From Owenia fusiformis (Eukaryota > Annelida > Polychaeta > Sabellida > Oweniidae): a DNA stretch of 64,000 bases. Under the pieces are notes generated by a model. The model saw nothing but the letters and a program-made list of their open reading frames with translations, ran no database searches and had not been told where the DNA came from. Shown piece after piece: positions 59,201-64,000 of this stretch. The stretch lies in contig CAIIXF020000008.1 of NCBI GenBank assembly GCA_903813345.2, positions 29,454,005 to 29,518,004 of the forward strand. Reading direction: 5' to 3'. The stretch's first letter is position 1. The number at the start of each line of letters is the position of its first letter. The position numbers and the translations under genes were made by a program.

Positions 59201-61308
59201 ACGCAATACCATTTCTTTACCGGGGTCCCCCAACATTGACACAGAATAAAGATTCGTTTTTCCTTTGTCCACACACTTCATTGCTAAAACTTTTTGGATA
59301 TAGGTCCCAAGAAAAAGTCAATTTGATGGCATGAATTAGAGTAAGTTGATGCTCACCCGTCTATTTGTAAAATACTGGAAATCCTTAACCAACACCTTCT
59401 TTATCATCTCGGGATCAGCGATGAATAGATTTGGTAACGTACCATCATACGTACTTGAAAAAACATAACGTTATAGCTGAATTAATCTGTTCATCGAATG
59501 AATTTCTATCTATATTCAAATGATTTGATTATAAATTAGGGTTATGTAATGAAATATGTTAGATATAGGTTTGAATAACCCGGGTATACCAAAACTTTCC
59601 CATTTTCTTAAAGGCCCCTAAAAAGTTTAAACCACTTTGGCTTATGTTGTGGTCGTACTCAAATGTTATTCAAATGAAACTTTTCAAAAAGTGTTTTTTG
59701 AAGGACTTTTGTTCGGAATCGTGAATTTATTCAAAACTAAATTTTAGAGCAGACATATTTCTTTTACCATAGCCTTCAAAAAGGAATACATGTAGATCGT
59801 TGCATTTGTTATCAACCAATTATCCTTAGTTTGACACGGATGGAAAGGTTTGCATTACTTGACTGTGAGACTACAAACTGTACGAGTGTACGTACAATAT
59901 TTGATTCAGAATTCAATTAGGGAAAAATTGTAAATAAGTTCTGTATTTCTATTTTTTAGCATTAAACTTACCCATAAACTTTGTTTTTCTTATACTTTTG
60001 GTAGTAATATGGATCAATTTTTATCAAACCAGCCTACAAATCGAAAAGAAGGAATTAAAATCAATCAACGGATGTTCTTAAAATGTTTGTTAATATTTAA
60101 TTTCAAAGAGTACTTTTAGTTTAGATTACAGTCGTTCTGCAAAATTGCACTTCAACAATGACTTTTGATAAAGTCAAACGCCCCGACTTGTATCAAAGGC
60201 GGTGTTGTCACATCTATTCGACGGAGTAGAGAAAATAATGAATGTGAATTAGCTAGAAATTACTTTTGTTTCTAAAATGGTGAGAAATTAAGATATTTGG
60301 AAGCTAAAAAATAAATCACTTTTAAGTCATATTTTTAGAAAGAAATATTTGAATGATTAATGAGTACATGGCTCCATTTTGGATCCAACGTAATACCCTG
60401 ATCAACTAATGTAAAATTAACTTTCCAATCTATAGTAGATAGGGATATCAAATTTAAATAGAAGAAGGTTTCACTATTTGCACTTATCAATAGAGTCAGT
60501 TAAGTTTGTTAAAATTCCTTGGAGAGAAATGCTACCTTATCTGAGAAGTAGATCCAAAATGTCCCCACGATGGGAAATGTAGCTGGTCCTTTGATCCCTT
60601 GGGAAGACCAAAGACTGAAATCCCATTTCCATTTTCTAAAAAGCACAAATTATACCATTTACATATTAACACAGCAGTAAAAGAAGGAAGTTGTAAACAT
60701 ATATTAAAGCATTTGACAATGAAACTATTTCACAACAACAACTGACTGCAACCGAAAAGTACAATATAATTTCAAATGGTTTGATGATATTGAGATTTTC
60801 TTGAGAACGTGCAACAGGTGTTCAACGAAAATAGAATGAAATACAAGTTTCATTAAATTACTGTCCTGTTTACCATCACTGGCATAATTATATTTTATGT
60901 TTCTATTAAGATTAAATTTATAAACAATACGATAAAAACCTCTGTGTGCGATTATACTCTTGGTCTACACTGAACGAAATAAAATTCCATTTGAAAAATA
61001 ATTTGCAGGTGGCGTAAAATACCACAAATTATTCACAGTAATTTTAGATAAGCATGTTCAGTAAACACTTATATATAGTACAGTAATGCCTTGGTCACAT
61101 TTGCTCCGATCCATCGTCCGGCGCGCGCCCGATTGAGTGTTTTGTAGTTTCGATAGAGTCGCCATGAAGAATATAGAGCCATAACAAAATTGACTGCCTC
61201 TCAAATATTAGTTAATATGCCTGGTACTACTTACATGTAAATAGCAATTAAAACACCAGCAACAATAAGCAGTATGTTGGGAACCTCTATTAGTCCAAGG
61301 ATATTCAT
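50108..61308 (-). CDS. Cytochrome P450, CYP3-clan (13 exons, C-terminal end not found)
   Basis: Thirteen minus-strand exons join in frame to 477 residues; CYP3 proteins are about 500. Order: N-terminal membrane anchor (NILLIVAGVLIAIYI), proline-rich GIKGPATFPIVG, C-helix WKHTR (133-137), TSGKLKR, I-helix LLAGYDSVAS (A310-S314), K-helix EETMR with E367 and R370, PERF, and heme loop FGMGPRNCVAMRLA with the heme-ligand C447. This is an ER-bound heme monooxygenase; CYP3-clan members oxidise xenobiotics and steroids, but the substrate here cannot be told. Oddities: D-S replaces the usual E-T pair in the I-helix and Ala follows the heme Cys-Val where Gly is usual. Reading on past the last donor gives VHNRILILLF and a stop, so either a final exon was missed or the tail is short. 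One intron holds a LINE. Confidence 0.92.
50736..50873 (-). CDS. P450 exon 12
   Basis: 138 nt, acceptor CTAAAAG, donor AAAG|GTAACT. IPKDAIVSIPIYALHHDPDI and YPEPEKFIPER (PERF motif split by the next intron). Confidence 0.92.
51414..51502 (-). CDS. P450 exon 11 (K-helix)
   Basis: 89 nt, acceptor AATAG, donor AG|GTAAAT. MTYLETVIEETMRLFPNAP with the ExxR pair. Confidence 0.93.
51764..51924 (-). CDS. P450 exon 10 (I-helix)
   Basis: 161 nt, acceptor CTTCCAG, donor GAG|GTAAGA. SVVFLLAGYDSVASVIGWVA, then YELALHQDVQEKV. Confidence 0.93.
52176..52236 (-). CDS. P450 exon 9
   Basis: 61 nt, acceptor CTTTCAG, donor AAAA|GTAACT. KQNDFLQLMIDSLDAENETK, the conserved DFLQLMIDS of CYP3. Confidence 0.9.
52237..53373. 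other. P450 intron 8
   Basis: Two diverged direct segments (CTGCATTGATTTCATTCAATG at about 52346, CTGTACTGATTTCATCTAATG at about 52501). No coding signal. Confidence 0.5.
53374..53504 (-). CDS. P450 exon 8
   Basis: 131 nt, acceptor TTTTCAG, donor AAC|GTAATG. PIILPILAPLIQKLKLADTP and FYEDIMAQAVTNRK: F-G loop and G-helix. Confidence 0.85.
53941..54010. mobile_element. Possible solo mariner end
   Basis: TA then CGAGGGTCGTCCCAGAAGTA resembles mariner termini; no matching opposite end seen. Lies in the P450 intron between exons 7 and 8. Confidence 0.3.
54888..56805 (-). mobile_element. 5'-truncated non-LTR retrotransposon (LINE, CR1/L2-like)
   Basis: A 575-codon open frame (55057-56784) encodes most of a reverse transcriptase: FLDISKAFDVV (motif A), GIRQGCALSPTLFLLI, LLYADDVVLIS (catalytic YADD), GFKFDPKKSQ, YKYLGVILN, and a C-terminal CKLC...HRFLLC zinc-like motif. 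Homology (ITVTSN) starts just upstream of the Met and then stops, so the 5' end is truncated, missing the endonuclease. The 3' end has a TAAA-type simple-repeat tail (54888-54915). It lies in the P450 intron between exons 7 and 8, in the same orientation as the gene. The frame has no stops, so insertion is fairly recent. The clade call is from motif style only. Confidence 0.9.
57730..57910. repeat. Interspersed repeat C, P450 intron copy
   Basis: Shares CGACCCGAAAG, GTTGCTGCGC and GTGTGCTACGGAT.CTTCAT with 30245-30345. Confidence 0.55.
58035..58180 (-). CDS. P450 exon 7
   Basis: 146 nt, acceptor ATTTCAG, donor ATAG|GTAATT. ECTMDMVAAVAFGFDANVQ aligns with the CYP3 E-helix (SMDVI...FG...). Confidence 0.9.
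58549..58637 (-). CDS. P450 exon 6
   Basis: 89 nt, acceptor TTTCCAG, donor GGA|GTAAGA. MVDNLNVYNNIFLERLGEKA then DSDEIFEMK: D-helix region. Confidence 0.85.
58760..58879 (-). CDS. P450 exon 5 (C-helix)
   Basis: 120 nt, phase 0-0, acceptor CTTTAG, donor AGG|GTACTA. Contains EWKHTRAVMSQAFTSGKLKR with the WxxxR heme-propionate motif. Confidence 0.9.
59357..59453 (-). CDS. P450 exon 4
   Basis: 97 nt, acceptor TTCAAG, donor CGG|GTGAGC. LPNLFIADPEMIKKVLVKDF then QYFTNRR: beta-1 and B-helix region. Confidence 0.88.
59972..60033 (-). CDS. P450 exon 3
   Basis: 62 nt, acceptor TTTGTAG, donor GG|GTAAGT. AGLIKIDPYYYQKYKKNKVY matches the KYGKVYG region. Confidence 0.85.
60536..60635 (-). CDS. P450 exon 2
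   Basis: 100 nt, acceptor TTTTTAG, donor AAG|GTAGCA. KWKWDFSLWSSQGIKGPATF: start of the catalytic domain with the KGP...PIVG proline hinge. Confidence 0.85.
61235..61308 (-). CDS. P450 exon 1 (start, membrane anchor)
   Basis: 74 nt from ATG at 61308, donor ACAT|GTAAGT. MNILGLIEVPN then a hydrophobic anchor. Confidence 0.85.
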
Positions 61309-63083
61309 CTCAACTGGTATCTGTCAATGAACATTTTTATAGTTAAAACCTATTATAGCTATGTTTACATGTTGCATACCATATCTATACAAGGTCATTC
61401 TGTACTAATAAATCCAGTTAGTACTGACTGTAAAATAGTCACTAAATTTCAAAGAATGATTACTCGACATTATAATATTAATGAAGCCATTAGAATATTG
61501 ATATGATCCCGTCCCCTAAGATGAGCTCCGAATAATATAAACACAACAGTTAACAATATCATAGAGAAATATTAAAATACTGAAGCTATAACGAAACAAA
61601 TGTTTAAATATGCAGTGTTTATCTACTGTAAGCATGTTTGAAAATTAAACTGACTATATGAATAAGCCTGATAAACGTTTAAGCACCCCCTTGTATCTAT
61701 CAGAGATCATACCTAACTTGAGTCACATTTTATCGACTGAGCCCTACTAAAACGGTACGGCAGCCGTAGCTTCACAAAATCGATATAGATTGTCTATGTC
61801 GATTTTGTGAAACCACAAGCAAAGTAGAGAATATGAAACTGAGGCATACCGTGTGACTGTTCCTGCAACTGTTTAATCCTTTGGTGCTCCCAACTGTCTA
61901 CAGTCTACATAAAGAAACGGTCGCGTTGTTCTAAGTCTTTTACAGCTTGTCGTTTGTTTATATTGTGTAATCCTTCATCTCGTCATGGCCAAATACGGAC
62001 TGATGATTCACATAAGATGATTATAAGCATACCTAATATAGGCCGTGTATGTGATTCAGAGTGTATTGATACGTTGTCACTGATATGATATATAGATCGG
62101 TATGTATTATGACCAAATATAGTAATATAGTACTTCAAACTTTTTTGCATATTCAAGGTAATAGGTTCATTTTGTTCTGATTGATGATAAGTCATAATGT
62201 CGATAAACTTGGGTGTAAAGTTTAATTGGAAGTTATCGTATACTGTAGTATGTATTTAGTACGATGCTTTACTTTTCTGAGGGAAATGTAGATTTGAACG
62301 TGAAGCTCTCACAATGTACTTTTATACCACAATGTACACTTATCCCATAATGCACTTCTGTCCCACAATGCAACATTTTCAAGCAATGCAGCAATAGTTC
62401 ATTTAAATCATCGTGCTCTATGGAGTTTACTATGGCTTGTTGCTGAGATGGAGATGAAAAAATAATCAATAACTATACATCTAAGCCAATTGAGTTTTTA
62501 AATGTCATTATTTTTACGGCCATCTTGGAATTTTTTTTTGTCACATACTTAAATATCAGTCACATATATCATCCATGTCACATATTTTTCATTTGGCAAT
62601 AACTTCTCCAAAAACCTGGTTCATATATTCATATACTTTTGCTGGAGATACAGGACTCAATTTTTGCAATTTAATTGTCAATGTCTTTATAAATCTTCAG
62701 TGGTTTCTGAATAAAGCGATAAACATAATAAATACATACAATAGGTCAAAGGTTACTCACTTTATTGTCTAACTGAAATTTTATCTAAATATGAGGCAGG
62801 ATACATCATTTTTCATCCGTGAAATTGATAATGTTTCTGGTATGTAGATCTATCACTAAGAGAGACTTTTCATGTGACGTATTGCATAAATCTATGAATT
62901 GAACAACTGAAAATTTAGTATTTAGGCCCAAAAATTCAATAAAGAGTTAAGACAGTTGATAAGTTAATGAATAACTAAAGAGACGTGTATTGCTCAATTC
63001 GTCGTTTGTCTTACTTTTTTTGCCATACGAATTAGTAATAGTAATTTATTATTTATTAGTTTTTTCATTCATTTCTCTATTAT
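61309..63083. other. P450 upstream region
   Basis: Non-coding. Should contain the promoter. Four variants of CACAATGTACACTTATCCC occur at 62310-62375 as a short tandem repeat. Confidence 0.5.
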
Positions 63084-63282
63084 TCAGTGTCCAAGTTTGG
63101 TATGCCCCATCAATAAAGATGACGCTGATCGTACCGATATGATAACTTTCGCCACTTCCATTTTAACCTCCCGCCATTTTTGAGCAGCCTCGTTCTGAGT
63201 TGCTTCCATTGCAAATGTCATAGCGTCGACAATACCGGGAAACCCTCCTTTCCCAGATGAACTATAGGTAGAGATGATGTGC
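63084..63282 (-). CDS. Possible 3'-terminal exon of an unrecognised gene
   Basis: After acceptor TTTTACAG an open frame runs 66 codons to TGA: HIISTYSSSGKGGFPGIVDA, then an amphipathic stretch (MTFAMEATQNEAAQKW, VKMEVAKVI). AATAAA-type sequences lie about 25-40 bp past the stop on this strand. Composition looks coding. No family recognised. It would be the gene upstream of the P450 on the same strand. It could also be chance. Confidence 0.3.
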
Positions 63283-63459
63283 CTGTAAAACATATGTCAC
63301 TATTATTATAACTTATTGTATGATAAACGATTGGTCATGATTAATGATAATTTGCCCTACTTAGTCGCTTTACGTAATGGTGTTAGTTCAATAAAAGAGA
63401 GCTTTCTATATACATTACTAGAGAGGTTAAGTCACACGTATTAATAAACAAAACTTGAT

Positions 63460-63720
63460 CATGAATGTGAACGTAAACTTCAATGCGCGCGCAGAAAAAT
63501 AACGTCAGATTTATTTTCTGTTTACAGATTTTTACCTGTAGATTATCATATTGTTGCACATTGGAGCAAGTTACAAACGCGTATTCAACAAAGCATGCAT
63601 GAACATGAACTTCAACGCGCGCGCTGAAAAATGACGTCATATTAATCTACTTTCTTCAGGTAAGCGTGAAAGGTACAGGTTTTTACGTCTAGATGAGCTA
63701 TTTCACGTCGCTCAATTACG
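63460..63720. repeat. Interspersed repeat B, copy 2 (uninterrupted)
   Basis: Reverse complement of the 32.1-32.7 kb repeat: two CGCGCGC segments, AACGCGTATTCAACAAAGC, TCTACTTTCTTCAGGTAAGC and TTTTTACGTCTAGATGAGCT. Confidence 0.75.
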
Positions 63721-64000
63721 TGGTTGACTTTACATTCTTATGGGTAAATGACAACTTCTAATGTGATCGTTTTTTTTAATTTTGCGATCATGTAATATAA
63801 ATAGGCAGGGCTAGTTTAATACCCGGGGCTTACTACAGTATATATATACTAAACGAAATGAAATTACAACCAGAGCCTACTAGCTAGCTATTGCCTTATC
63901 ACTACATTTGATTTGCGAACGAGGCATTTTCTTTGTATTACGTCCGCCCTATAAAAAGTGATACTAAAGTAACTGAAAGTAATATGAAATAAAGCAAAAA

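Noticed and set aside
1-64000. tRNA, rRNA or prokaryotic operon features
   Set aside because: No cloverleaf with A and B boxes, no rRNA-like conserved stretch and no bacterial-style gene packing were seen on reading.

Overview
This is eukaryotic nuclear DNA from an AT-rich animal genome. Coding sequence is split into short exons with GT/AG boundaries, introns are long and full of transposons, and the genes are typical animal ones: EGF and PAN modules, a cys-loop receptor, and a CYP3-like P450. The transposon types (tandem-repeat elements ending in an ACGG microsatellite, many palindromic MITEs, mariner, a CR1/L2-like LINE) suggest a marine invertebrate. A mollusc or other lophotrochozoan is my guess, but the sequence alone does not prove it. 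There is one 23-base N run at 16030-16052.

Layout. 1-3.7 kb is non-coding with one MITE. 3.8-17.45 kb (minus strand) is a tandem array of EGF-like exons, all phase 1-1: sixteen look intact, one is truncated, one is disrupted by a microsatellite, and four are short relics. Three younger mobile elements sit inside the array. A PAN/apple-like exon of the same phase lies upstream on the same strand at 30.4-30.6 kb and may belong to the same mosaic extracellular protein. 20.3-27.8 kb is a transposon region: a palindromic MITE, a decayed mariner, and two head-to-head copies of a PIN-like/CXC transposon-associated gene that form an inverted repeat. 28.1-28.65 kb is a 40-bp minisatellite. 32.1-38 kb is a cluster of nested palindromic repeats.

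40.35-47.15 kb (plus strand) is a nicotinic acetylcholine receptor alpha-type subunit gene. All six exons join in frame and all the ligand-site residues are present, but the conserved 45-bp exon carries an in-frame TGA. Its introns hold a LINE fragment, a MITE and a mariner remnant.

50.1-61.3 kb (minus strand) is a CYP3-clan cytochrome P450. Thirteen exons join in frame to 477 residues, and only the last C-terminal piece was not found. An intron of about 4.5 kb carries a 5'-truncated LINE with an open 575-codon reverse transcriptase frame. Just upstream, 63.08-63.28 kb may be the 3'-terminal exon of the next minus-strand gene.

The genes are separate transcription units with no operon-like relation. 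The clearest biological signals are the expanded and homogenised EGF exon array, the nonsense codon in the otherwise intact receptor gene, the insertions whose empty sites can be read inside the same window, and the unusual density of palindromic elements.
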